From contig NZ_KB893757.1 in the NCBI RefSeq assembly GCF_000374165.1, forward strand, positions 1 to 35,906: a DNA stretch of 35,906 bases. The letters run 5' to 3'. A program made the position numbers and the translations under genes. The DNA comes from Parafrankia elaeagni (GTDB lineage: Bacteria > Actinomycetota > Actinomycetes > Frankiales > Frankiaceae). The stretch's first letter is position 1; every line of letters starts with the position of its first letter. Below are positions 9,201 through 16,055 of this stretch, one piece after another. A model generated the notes under the pieces. The model worked only from the letters and a program-made list of their open reading frames with translations. It was not told the DNA's origin and ran no database searches.

Positions 9201-9865
9201 CCGCCTACGCCGCGGCGAACTCCTGGCTCGACGCCTTCGCCGACTGGCGGAGTGCGCGAGGGCTGGCAACCACGGTCGTCAACTGGGGGCCGTGGGCCGA
9301 GGTAGGCGCCGCCACCGACTTCGTTGACCGCGGGTACGCCATGATCCCGGTGGAGGCCGGACTCGCCGCGCTGGAGACGCTGCTCGTCCACCGGCGGCGG
9401 CGCGCGGGTGTGCTGCCCGGCGAGCCGGCCTCCTGGATCCCGGCCGCGGGTCGCTCCTCGCCGCTGTTCGCGCGCTTCGTCGACGAGGAACCCACCTCCT
9501 CCTGGATCGCGGGCGCGGGTACCACAGACAATGCGGATGCCGCGGGTATCACCGACGGGCCGGGTGGTGTCCTCGCCGGGCTCCGCTCGGTGGCTCCAGG
9601 CCTGCCGCGGCGTACGGCCTTCGAGGCATACCTGACCGAGCATCTCAGGGTCGTCCTCCGCTTGGGCCAGTCAGTGCTGGACCCGGACATACCGCTGCGG
9701 TCCCTCGGATTCGATTCCCTGCTGGCGCTCGAACTGCGGTCCCGCCTGGAGCCGGGCCTCGGTATCTCCCTGCCCGGCAACTTCATCTGGAAGTACGACA
9801 CACTCGCGACCCTCGCCGCCGGGCTCGCCGACCACACGAACCTCCCTCTCGACGGCGGGGAGTGA
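3251..9865 (+). CDS. Type I polyketide synthase, single fully reducing module (KS-AT-DH-ER-KR-ACP)
   Basis: A 2,204-residue megasynthase. KS about 24-442 has C193 (DTACSSS), H328 (EAHGTGT) and H365 (NLGHLEPAAG). AT about 588-885 has S677 in GHSMGE and a VASH specificity motif, closer to the YASH (methylmalonyl) than the HAFH (malonyl) type, so substrate is uncertain. DH about 965-1240 has H995 and D1164 (LLDASAQ); the glycine of HxxxGxxxxP is Asp. ER about 1505-1815 has the nucleotide site GTGGTGLAAIAVA near 1638. KR about 1835-2015 has GGLRGVG, Y1986, N1990 and LDD at 1929-1931, which predicts B-type stereochemistry. ACP about 2115-2190 has the phosphopantetheine serine S2156 (GFDSLLALELR). 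There is no thioesterase, reductase or docking region, so release must occur in trans, or the enzyme may act iteratively to make a saturated, possibly methyl-branched acyl chain. The product is not predictable from the window. Confidence 0.95.
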   Translation: MSTFADPGPNGTAAEAESRGEREDIAIVGMGCRLPGGVGSPAALWRLLVDERDAVDDPPAGRWRTDSFIDSALATAGRAVPLQGGYLEDVADFDADFFGVSHREAAVLDPQHRLLLEVAWEALDHAGLPADRLEGTPTGVFTGLSYTDYMDRLAGHPDELEGSVLTNGICVAGGRISYLLGLRGPSMSIDTACSSSLVAVHLACQSLQARECTVALAGGVTLMLWPRVTKSFARMGMLSPTSRCHAFDAAADGFVRGEGCGVVVLKRLADALRDGDRVLAVIRGSAVNQDGRTDGLTVPSAQAQYEVATAALRRAQVDPADVGLVEAHGTGTKVGDPIEFAALTRAYGTDGARCALGSVKTNLGHLEPAAGVTGLIKAVLCLQHGQVPGNLHFTKWNPAINAEESRFFVPTGLTDWPGATQTRLAAVSSFGFSGTNAHVVLEHAAPDMSRSGIPAVRTPERADGHEAERVDAPRTGSGVRGARGPEVVLVPAGSPAVLPAAAARLADWLEREGGADTTTTDGGVPARSTDLRDVAYTLARRRSPGNGRLAVVAASSEDLIRDLRAYADGRLLPNVVSGSAARGVRRGAVWVFSGQGSQWAGMGADLLDAEPAFAAALAEVDPLIAAEAGFSVLDVLRGHKAVAGCGRVQPLLFAVQIGLAALWRDHGVEPAAVIGHSMGEAAAAVVAGALTLDDGVRVICRRSRLLTRVAGLGAMATVGLDRAAVEAELAAAGATGEVSVAVLAAPGSTVVSGAADRIRDLVADWTARGLAAHPIAVDVASHSPQVDTLLPDLAAELAELRPQPAQVRFYSTAADDPRDAPGLDAVYWCANLRRTVRFSDAVTAAAADGHRVFVEIAPHPVVARSVTDILAGGGREPLVLPTLRRDEDGLVAFRTHLAAAHCAGVPVDWSVLYPTGNLVDLPTIFFDRWRHWADDTAPASTPAAADGPLVPTELGDPARADSPLPGAHLVVPGEPPRHVWRADTGTAAIPWLDDHRVHDRPVLPGAAYCALALTAAAEAFGVGPTQVRLTGIAFEELLNLSEHIEITMTVAVTGPGRGECTVHARDGDGGWVRHMSASVARADDPAPDAGGGLAELAAAHLRPVDPAGLYEALRERGIYHGPAFAALTDLHLSEDGGSVWAGIEIPPEARSPENTLSVHPVLLDASAQAVLTCLPGFAAGSADGGLILPAGTDSIRILGDPATARYCHARLDTAGTGILTGEVRLLDQTGALVVAIDGMRFVQQGSTRQFDGHGSAGTSHASDGWIYGLSWEPSPDPEPSQELAPVGRWLLLGAADSSVDALGAALSAAGADVDVQPLPDPDDARRAWATSLTRGGGNSAARQVVVVLDGPTAPRERGASTPDPARAQRETMIVLGVAAALAELPRKPPGLSVVTRGAHALSGSTAPDLDHGGIRGLLRVLALEHPELRAVHIDADPGPDVAAVAAELLAGNHPGRPDDEVALRAGVRFAARLTPTPVTPSERVAAARRPVRYGHDRFALQAPGNGNLDDLRLVATDRRPPGPGEVEVRVQAAGLNFRDVLICLGALPRTPIGFECAGVVTAVGADVTDRRPGDAVLAVNLVDGGAFGSFLTLDAGLTMPVPAGLDPATAAGIPTGFLTAWYALRDVARLRAGERVLIHSGTGGTGLAAIAVARLLGAEVLATAGTPEKRAYLRGMGITQVMDSRSVDFSAQTLAATGGQGVDVVLNSLSGPAIRAGMECLRPFGRFVELGLRDILADSALGLAPFRNSITFAGVNLIELYRHQPERVAQLLRELTAAFAVGELAPLPVTTYPIGAATEAFRLMAGAAHIGKVVLDVPDVGQTEAVLPDGPPSPVHADGSYIVTGGLRGVGLETAAWLATNGASRIVLNGRSEPAEPVRERLAKLAAGGTDIQVVLGDIAEPGVAERLVAAATTGDGRLRGVVHAAMVLDDATLTMVTAEQVQRVWHPKTLGAWRLHEATVGVGLDWLVLYSSMASLLGNPGQAAYAAANSWLDAFADWRSARGLATTVVNWGPWAEVGAATDFVDRGYAMIPVEAGLAALETLLVHRRRRAGVLPGEPASWIPAAGRSSPLFARFVDEEPTSSWIAGAGTTDNADAAGITDGPGGVLAGLRSVAPGLPRRTAFEAYLTEHLRVVLRLGQSVLDPDIPLRSLGFDSLLALELRSRLEPGLGISLPGNFIWKYDTLATLAAGLADHTNLPLDGGE

Positions 9866-9971
9866 GGTCCGCGGGCCGCCGATCTGGGGATTTTCTGACT
9901 GCCGGCTCTGGCGCACTTCCGGTAGCGCCGAAGGAGTACCCCGAGGATAAAGCTCGCACGAGGAGGGGAAG

Positions 9972-10037
9972 ATGAATAGAAGCCAGATCGACGCTGCGGC
10001 GGTGGGCCACGGGCGGTGGACCCCGGGGTCGGGGTGA
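9972..10037 (+). CDS. Possible 21-codon small ORF with strong ribosome binding site
   Basis: Downstream of the PKS stop there is AGGAGGGGAAG immediately followed by ATG at 9972 and a 21-residue frame ending in TGA at 10037. The Shine-Dalgarno match is the strongest in this half of the window, which is odd for such a short frame between two convergent genes. It could be a real micropeptide, the remnant start of a deleted gene, or chance. No family is recognised. Confidence 0.25.
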   Translation: MNRSQIDAAAVGHGRWTPGSG

Positions 10038-10054
10038 CCACGGGCGGTGAGTCG

Positions 10055-10078
10055 GGCGGGTGTCGGACACTCCCCGCC
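10055..10078 (-). terminator. Hairpin just after the kinase-GGDEF gene
   Basis: GGCGGG-TGTC pairs with GACA-CT-CCCCGCC, with a two-base bulge and a tiny loop, directly downstream of the minus-strand stop codon (10078-10080). No U tract follows, as is usual for actinobacterial terminators. Its position between convergent genes fits termination of the minus-strand transcript. Confidence 0.4.
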
Positions 10079-13000
10079 TACGCCGAACGGTTCGTCCGCA
10101 CAGTCCGGACCGAGTACTTATCGCGATGCGGGGTGTGGGAGTGCATTTCTACCCGGTTGCGTCCGCCGCGTTTGGCCTGGTAGAGCTCGACGTCGGCGAG
10201 CTCGACAAACACCGCCATGGTGTCACCGGGAGTGGGAGTGATCGCTGCGACCCCGATGCTCACGGTGACGATGCGGTCGGTGACCAGCGGATGTGGTTCC
10301 GCCAGCGCCGCGACAGCGGAACAGAGATGTCGGGCCAGGCGGACGGCGGTGTCGGAGTTGGTGTCCGGCATGACCACGGCGAACTCCTCGCCCCCGTAGC
10401 GGGCCGCCGTGTCGGTGCTACGGACGTTCTCGGCCAGGCAGGCGGCGACCCGCTGGAGGCACCGGTCGCCGGCGGTGTGTCCGAAGTGGTCGTTGTAGAG
10501 CTTGAAGTGGTCGATATCGATGATTGCCAGCGCGATGGGTGCGGCGTTGCATTGGGCTTCGTGCCATTCGGCGTCGAGGACTTCGTCGAGGCGTCGCCGG
10601 TTGGGTAGTCCGGTGAGCGAATCGGTGCGCGAGAGCTGTTCCAGCCGCCGGTTGGCGGCGGCGAGTTGCTGGGTCCGCTCGGCGACCTTGCGTTCCAGCG
10701 ACGCGTACACCAGGGCGTTATCGAGCGAGGCCGCCAGTTGCCCGGCGATGAGCATGATCCCTTCGAGGCGTTCGGCGAAGAACGCGCCGCAGATCATCCG
10801 GTTCTCCAGCAGCAACATCGCCCGCAGCTCGCCCCGGATCATGATGGGTATAGCCAGTAGCGAGCAGCGGTTCAGGTCGGTGAAGTACGGGTCGTGGCGG
10901 AACCGGTCGTCGCGGGTGGGGTCGGCGACGACGACAGGCTCGCGGATGCGTTCGGCATACCGGACGACCGAGGCCGGCAGCATCCGCCGCCGGCCGGCCT
11001 CCGGCAGCGGGACCGTGCCGCCGCCGACGGATACCAGCCAGCCGCGGTCCTGCTGGTCACGTAGCAGGAAGTGAACGTCCGTGGCTCCGGTCATGGCTGA
11101 CAGGATTCCCGCGACCCTGGTCCGGAGGCCGTCGAGGGTGGTCTCGGAGCTGAGCGTCTGGGAGGCCGCGATGATGCCGAGCAGGTCGATGGTGCCGGTT
11201 GTGACGGTGGAGCGGCGGGCAGAAGGCTCTGCTGATGGCTGGTCGGCCGGCTCCGCAGCCGTGGGCTCAACTCGTAGCTTCGGGTGGGCCCAGTCGAGCT
11301 GGCTGACCTTCGCCGTCGCGCCCCAGGCCAGGTACTGGCGGCGGGCCGCGGCCAGCAGCAGATGGCCGGTTTCCTCCATGCCGTGGGCCAGGTAGAACCG
11401 TGCGGCGCGTTCCAGGATCAGCGCCCGGTGCCACGGTCGCGCCCGTATGGATGCCTCTCGCTGTGCCACATCAAACGTGTACGCCGCCTCGCGGAAGTCG
11501 CTGGTGGTCCAGGCCCGCTCCGCCTCCACCAGGCGCAGTAGGTGCAGGAAGTTGGCCGGCGCGTCGGCTGCGCGCACGGTCAGCCATTCGATCGCCTCGT
11601 CCAGCTCGGCCAGCACCGCGCCACGCTGGCCCGCTTCCGCCGTGCGGGCCTGGCCCGCCAACGCCATGGCTCGCAGCAGGTACGCCACCGCCATCGGATA
11701 GAGCGCCTGGATAGACGGCAGCAACGGCATTGCAGCCGCGGTGTGTCGGACCAGCTCGCCCGGCTGATCGAGGATGGCTGCAGCGAGCGCCCGGGTAATG
11801 TGCAGGTGGGCAGCGGCGAACGGGTTGGCGGCCAGCCTGCCGAACTGGGCCTCCTCACCGGCCGCCGAGGTGACGACCTCGCCTCGCAGCACTCTCGCCA
11901 GCTGGCCATAGGCCCGGAACGTCTCCTCGGCGTTACCGTTGCTGGTGCGTCTGGTGAACGCCAGGGCCTCGTCGATCTCAGCAACGAACGCATCAAGCAG
12001 TGGTGCGCAGTCCAGGATGGTGGACATCAGTACGTAGTGGGTCCAGCACGCGTTCTGTAGGTCACCTCCCTGGAGCAGGCCCTCCAGCGCGCGGCGCGCC
12101 GCAGCCAGGTTGTCCTCGAGCGGGTCGAACCAGTGGCAGGTACCGGCTGCATACAGGAACCACACCTGCCACACGTCAGGCTCATAGCCGCGCGCCTGAC
12201 AGACCGCGAGGATCCGCCGCATCACGCGCCACCCGGTGCGGTAGTCCCGTCTGCGGACGACGGTCACAAAGGCGATGTGGCCGGCCGGGCCGAGCAAGGT
12301 GGGATCCGGGCCGTGCCGTGCCCATATCTCCAGCGTCGTCACGGTCAGCCAGGCCAGCATCTTCTGGTCGGAGAAGTACGCCGGGGGCATGAGCCGGTTG
12401 ATGATCCTGGCGGTGTCGAGTTGCGAACGGTCGGTGATTCGCGGTCGCCGTAGATCGTCGGATTCGCTGGTCTGGTCGATCCACTGGTAGAGCGCGTCGA
12501 GTCTGCGGTCGATCTCCGCGTCGAGGTGGTCCTGATCCGGGACGGCGAGGCCGAGCTGTCGCAGCTGGTCGAGGCCAAGCCGCATCGCCTCGGCGGCGCG
12601 GCCCTGGCTGGTGAGGCTGCTGACCTGAACCAGGGTCGCCGCCGTGCGCTGCGCCGGATCGGTGCACAGCCGGCCGATGGTCTGGTACTCCTCGTCGGTC
12701 TCCTCAAGCCGCCCGAGCATGTACAGGGCCGCGTGCCGGCCGGTGTGGACGTCGATCAACTGGTCGGTGTCCGCCGGGTCGACGAGCCTCAACGCCGCGG
12801 TCAGGAACCTCTCCACCAAGGGGTGGTTACTCAGCAGCTTCGCCTCGTCGGCAGAGCGCCGGAAGAGACCGGCCACCAGTCGCCGTTCCTCGGGGGCGTG
12901 TACGGCGTCGACCACGAGCAGGTACTGCGCCGCCGCCACGGCGAACAGCTCGGGTCGGTCGGCCAGAGCCCGGGCCAGGCACAGTCGCATGGCGCGTTCG

Positions 13001-15030
13001 GCCTGCGGGGTGAGGCCGCTCAGGACGGACTCCTGGGCCTTGTCGTGACGAAAGCGCACGCTCTGCCGGCCGTCGGATTCCAGCACGAGAAGCCCGTCGG
13101 TGAACGCGGGGGCGAGCCGCCGCTCGATCTCATCCGCCGCAAGCCCGGCGGCGGCCTCCAAGAGGTCGAGTTCCACTCGGCCGGCCAGGCACGCCATCAT
13201 GGCCAGCATCTCTCTGGCGGCCGGCGACAACACGGCCACGCGGGCACGCAGCAGCCCGGTCACGTCCACGCAGTCCAGTCGGCGGCGCAGCATGGCCTGC
13301 TCCCATTGCCAACCATCGTCTCCGAGGGCCAACACGCCATCATGGCGCAGCGAGTTGAGTAGCTCCACCGTGTCGTACGGATTGCCCGCGGTCGACGGCG
13401 CGATCAGCCGTGCGAGCTCCGCGCCGCGCTCTGGGGACAGGCGCAGTAGGTCGGCGACCATGGCCGTCTGGTCTGCTGGCGGCAGACTACCCAACCGCAG
13501 GTGCTGCGGCCCGGCCGGTTGGCGGCTCCAGCGGGCGAGCATCGGCGCCAGCGGGTGGGTGGCGTCCACCTCCCTCTCCCGGTACGCGCCGACCAGCAAC
13601 AGTCCCTCGATCTGTTCCTCGCCGCCGAGGATCAGGTCGAGGAAGCCCAGCGGCGTCCGCCCGGCCCACTGCAGGTCGTCGACGAAGAACACCACCGCAC
13701 GTTCCCGGGAGGCGACGGCGCGTAGTGTCTCCGTTGCGACGCGCTGTGCTCGCACCTGTGCAGTCATCGGGTCCCCGAGCGCCGGGGGGACCCTTAGCAG
13801 TGCCGCCAGCTCCGGTACGACGGCGGCGGCCAGGCCGGCGTTGGGTCCCAACGCCCGCAGGAGCCGCTCCCGCACCTCGACCAGACAGGCCTCCGGTTCG
13901 GCCAGCAGCAGCCGACCCAGCGCCCGCAGCGCCTGGCGGACTGCGTCGTACTCCTGGTCCCGGCGGTACTGGTCGAACTTGCCCGCCACGAACCAGCCGT
14001 CGCCACCGGCCACGATCGGCCGCAGCGCGTTGACCAGGGACGTCTTGCCCACCCCCGGCGGGCCGCTGACGAGGACCCCATGGCAGCGGCCCGCCAGCGC
14101 GTCGGCGAACGCCGAGCCCAGCTCGGCGATCTCCTCGTCGCGGCCGGCCAGCCGGGACGGCGTCAGCGGCCGCGCCGGAAGATCGTGCTCGCCGGGACGC
14201 ACCACCGCGGCGCCGCGGTGGACCAGCGCGAGATCGTGCGCCAGCCCGTCCGCGCTCTGGTAGCGATCGTCCGGCTCCTTCTCCAGCAGATGCAGGATGA
14301 TCCGCGACATGTCGACCGGCAGCGACGGGTTCACCGCCGCCGGCGGTGCCGGCACTCGCGTGAGATGGTCGTGAACGGTCCGCAGGGGGTCGCCCGCGCC
14401 GAACGGTGGTGTGCCGGTCGCCAGCTCGTAGAGGGTGGCCCCGAGCGCGTACAGGTCGGCCCGCTGGTCGATGGGGCTGCCCGTCCGGCCGGTCTGCTCC
14501 GGCGCCAGGTACGGCACCGTCCCGACGATCTCGTTGTGGTGGAGGAACCCCGGCTCGACCTCCGCGCAGTTCGTAGCCAACGCGAAGTCGATCAGGTGCG
14601 GCACGCCGCGATCCCCGCCCAATACGATGTTCGCCGGGCTGATGTCCCGATGCACCACACCCCGCCGGTGCATCGCCGCCACGGTGCGCGCGAGCGATCC
14701 GGCCAGATCGGCCAGCTCGGCCGGATCCAGTGGCATGGTCCGCCCGGACAGCGCCGCACCGCCGACGTCGGCCAGCAGGATCGACCCCGGGCAGGTCGAC
14801 ACACCGTCCGCCAGTTGCACGACCCCCCCAACCCCGGCCAGACGCTCGAGGACCTCAACCTCATGACGCAACCGCCGCTGCGAGCCAGGTCCCAGCGGCT
14901 CCTTCCGGATCACACTCCCAGCCGGGAACACCAGCCGAGTCACCCGGGTCTGCTCCGTCTCACGCAGCAGCTCCGTCCGCACCACCACCGCCGGCGGATC
15001 CCGGCTCGGTGGCGTTCGCTGAGATCTCAT
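10078..15030 (-). CDS. Ser/Thr kinase - AAA ATPase - GAF - diguanylate cyclase fusion
   Basis: A 1,650-residue soluble signalling protein with no obvious membrane segments. Residues about 15-275 form a Ser/Thr kinase-like domain: K43, HRDISPAN with D129 and N134, and D148-F-A replacing DFG. About 290-600 is an AAA_16/PknK-like ATPase with Walker A GPPGVGKTS (K329) and a Walker-B-like VVFFVDDLQW. A long helical, TPR-like stretch runs to about 1260. GAF is about 1300-1450. The C-terminal GGDEF domain (about 1465-1640) has GGEEF at 1546-1550 and an inhibitory I-site RSTD at 1537-1540, so it should make cyclic di-GMP with product feedback. The layout equals that of the trifunctional kinase/ATPase/sensor histidine kinases, but with GGDEF in place of the histidine kinase. 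The ATG at 15030 has only a weak ribosome site; a nearby downstream start is possible. It is convergent with the PKS gene, and no EAL partner is visible. Confidence 0.92.
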   Translation of the reverse strand: MRSQRTPPSRDPPAVVVRTELLRETEQTRVTRLVFPAGSVIRKEPLGPGSQRRLRHEVEVLERLAGVGGVVQLADGVSTCPGSILLADVGGAALSGRTMPLDPAELADLAGSLARTVAAMHRRGVVHRDISPANIVLGGDRGVPHLIDFALATNCAEVEPGFLHHNEIVGTVPYLAPEQTGRTGSPIDQRADLYALGATLYELATGTPPFGAGDPLRTVHDHLTRVPAPPAAVNPSLPVDMSRIILHLLEKEPDDRYQSADGLAHDLALVHRGAAVVRPGEHDLPARPLTPSRLAGRDEEIAELGSAFADALAGRCHGVLVSGPPGVGKTSLVNALRPIVAGGDGWFVAGKFDQYRRDQEYDAVRQALRALGRLLLAEPEACLVEVRERLLRALGPNAGLAAAVVPELAALLRVPPALGDPMTAQVRAQRVATETLRAVASRERAVVFFVDDLQWAGRTPLGFLDLILGGEEQIEGLLLVGAYREREVDATHPLAPMLARWSRQPAGPQHLRLGSLPPADQTAMVADLLRLSPERGAELARLIAPSTAGNPYDTVELLNSLRHDGVLALGDDGWQWEQAMLRRRLDCVDVTGLLRARVAVLSPAAREMLAMMACLAGRVELDLLEAAAGLAADEIERRLAPAFTDGLLVLESDGRQSVRFRHDKAQESVLSGLTPQAERAMRLCLARALADRPELFAVAAAQYLLVVDAVHAPEERRLVAGLFRRSADEAKLLSNHPLVERFLTAALRLVDPADTDQLIDVHTGRHAALYMLGRLEETDEEYQTIGRLCTDPAQRTAATLVQVSSLTSQGRAAEAMRLGLDQLRQLGLAVPDQDHLDAEIDRRLDALYQWIDQTSESDDLRRPRITDRSQLDTARIINRLMPPAYFSDQKMLAWLTVTTLEIWARHGPDPTLLGPAGHIAFVTVVRRRDYRTGWRVMRRILAVCQARGYEPDVWQVWFLYAAGTCHWFDPLEDNLAAARRALEGLLQGGDLQNACWTHYVLMSTILDCAPLLDAFVAEIDEALAFTRRTSNGNAEETFRAYGQLARVLRGEVVTSAAGEEAQFGRLAANPFAAAHLHITRALAAAILDQPGELVRHTAAAMPLLPSIQALYPMAVAYLLRAMALAGQARTAEAGQRGAVLAELDEAIEWLTVRAADAPANFLHLLRLVEAERAWTTSDFREAAYTFDVAQREASIRARPWHRALILERAARFYLAHGMEETGHLLLAAARRQYLAWGATAKVSQLDWAHPKLRVEPTAAEPADQPSAEPSARRSTVTTGTIDLLGIIAASQTLSSETTLDGLRTRVAGILSAMTGATDVHFLLRDQQDRGWLVSVGGGTVPLPEAGRRRMLPASVVRYAERIREPVVVADPTRDDRFRHDPYFTDLNRCSLLAIPIMIRGELRAMLLLENRMICGAFFAERLEGIMLIAGQLAASLDNALVYASLERKVAERTQQLAAANRRLEQLSRTDSLTGLPNRRRLDEVLDAEWHEAQCNAAPIALAIIDIDHFKLYNDHFGHTAGDRCLQRVAACLAENVRSTDTAARYGGEEFAVVMPDTNSDTAVRLARHLCSAVAALAEPHPLVTDRIVTVSIGVAAITPTPGDTMAVFVELADVELYQAKRGGRNRVEMHSHTPHRDKYSVRTVRTNRSA

Positions 15031-15449
15031 CCGCCAACCCCCACACCGAGCAACACGCAGCTCACTCCCAGCCTGCCCAGATCACGATGACGGCAACAGG
15101 CGGAGTGCCGAAGTCGGGCTTTGCAGTCGCACGCCGACGACAGCGAACCGCGAACCGCGAACCCATAATGGGCCCCGAAACGGTCATACACATCCATATC
15201 GCACCATCACTACCCCCAGGAGGGGGACCCACTGGCAGGGCAGCGCGAGACGACTGGGGTAATACCGCTTTCGAGGTTAGATATCCGCTCCACACCGCAC
15301 GAGACTTGCGGTTCGCGGCTACTGGCGCGGTGTGGCTAGCCAGCGTGGTCCCGGCCGCGCTGCTGCTGCGTCGCCGCCCGCCGAGCTGGCCGGCGTCCGC
15401 GAGTAGGCCAGCCGGCGCGGGCATGATCCCTCGCTGGGGCCGCCTCCGG
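15031..15449. other. Intergenic region (419 bp) with heptamer repeats
   Basis: No convincing gene on either strand. It holds the promoter side of the kinase-GGDEF gene and the terminator side of the response regulator gene. The visible structure is a run of three GCGAACC-like heptamers at 15143-15162, with an inverted copy of the same word (GCGGTTCGCGG) near 15308-15318. Confidence 0.5.
15143..15162. repeat. Three tandem GCGAACC heptamers
   Basis: GCGAACC-GCGAACC-GCGAAC is followed directly by CCATAATGGG, itself a perfect 10-bp palindrome (15162-15172 region). The array lies about 115-130 bases upstream of the start of the kinase-GGDEF gene. Binding sites for a regulator of that gene are plausible but unproven. 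Confidence 0.4.
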
Positions 15450-16055
15450 TCAGATCCAGCCGCGGACGCGGGCGAGCTGGACGGCCTCGTGCCGGTTGAC
15501 CGCGCCCAGCTTGGCGACCGCCGATGACAGGTAGTTGCGCACGGTGCCCCGCGACAGCGACACCCGTGCCGCGATCTCCTCCACCGGCGCGCCGCCAGCG
15601 GCCAGCTCCAGCACCTCCGCCTCGCGCGGCGTCAGCGGGCTGTCCCCGGCCGCGATCGCCTCGGCCGCCAGCTCCGGGTCCACGTACCGGCCGCCGCCGT
15701 GCACCACCCGCACCACGTCGGCGAGCACCTGCACGGACACGGTCTTGGGCAGGAAGCCGCGCGCTCCGGCGGCGAGCGCCCGCCTGAGATAGCCGGGCCG
15801 CCCGTGGCTGGTCACGATCACGTTGGCGCACGCGGGCAGGTCGGCGCGCAGCGCCTGGGCGACGGCAATGCCGTCCAGGCCGGGCATCTGCAGGTCGAGC
15901 AGCGCGACGTCGGGGCGGTGGAGCCGGGCCGTCGCCAGCGCCTCCGGCCCGGATGCCGCCTGCGCGACCACCGTGATGTCGTCCTCCATGGACAGCAGCA
16001 CCGCCAGCGCGCCGCGGATGAGGTTCTCGTCATCGGCGAGCAGCACCCTGATCAT
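15450..16055 (-). CDS. NarL/FixJ-type response regulator (DesR-like)
   Basis: A 201-residue regulator. The receiver has acidic residues D8/D9, the phospho-acceptor D54 in ALLDLQMPG, S83 and K104 in GFLPK. The C-terminal LuxR-type helix-turn-helix (about 138-195) contains LTPREAEVLELAAGG and SRGTVRNYLSSAVAKL. The start codon overlaps the stop of the upstream histidine kinase gene by 4 bases, so the two are co-translated and form one two-component system. It is the last gene of the operon that starts with the ABC transporter. By analogy with DesKR, LiaRS and other transporter-linked pairs, it probably regulates its own operon; the palindromes at 19501-19537 are candidate targets. Confidence 0.93.
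   Translation of the reverse strand: MIRVLLADDENLIRGALAVLLSMEDDITVVAQAASGPEALATARLHRPDVALLDLQMPGLDGIAVAQALRADLPACANVIVTSHGRPGYLRRALAAGARGFLPKTVSVQVLADVVRVVHGGGRYVDPELAAEAIAAGDSPLTPREAEVLELAAGGAPVEEIAARVSLSRGTVRNYLSSAVAKLGAVNRHEAVQLARVRGWI

Noticed and set aside
11542-15090. Plus-strand frames opposite the kinase-GGDEF gene (11542-12060, 12526-13362, 13100-14263, 14080-15090)
   Set aside because: They lie antisense to a gene with kinase, Walker, GAF and GGDEF motifs, and lack any protein-like pattern.
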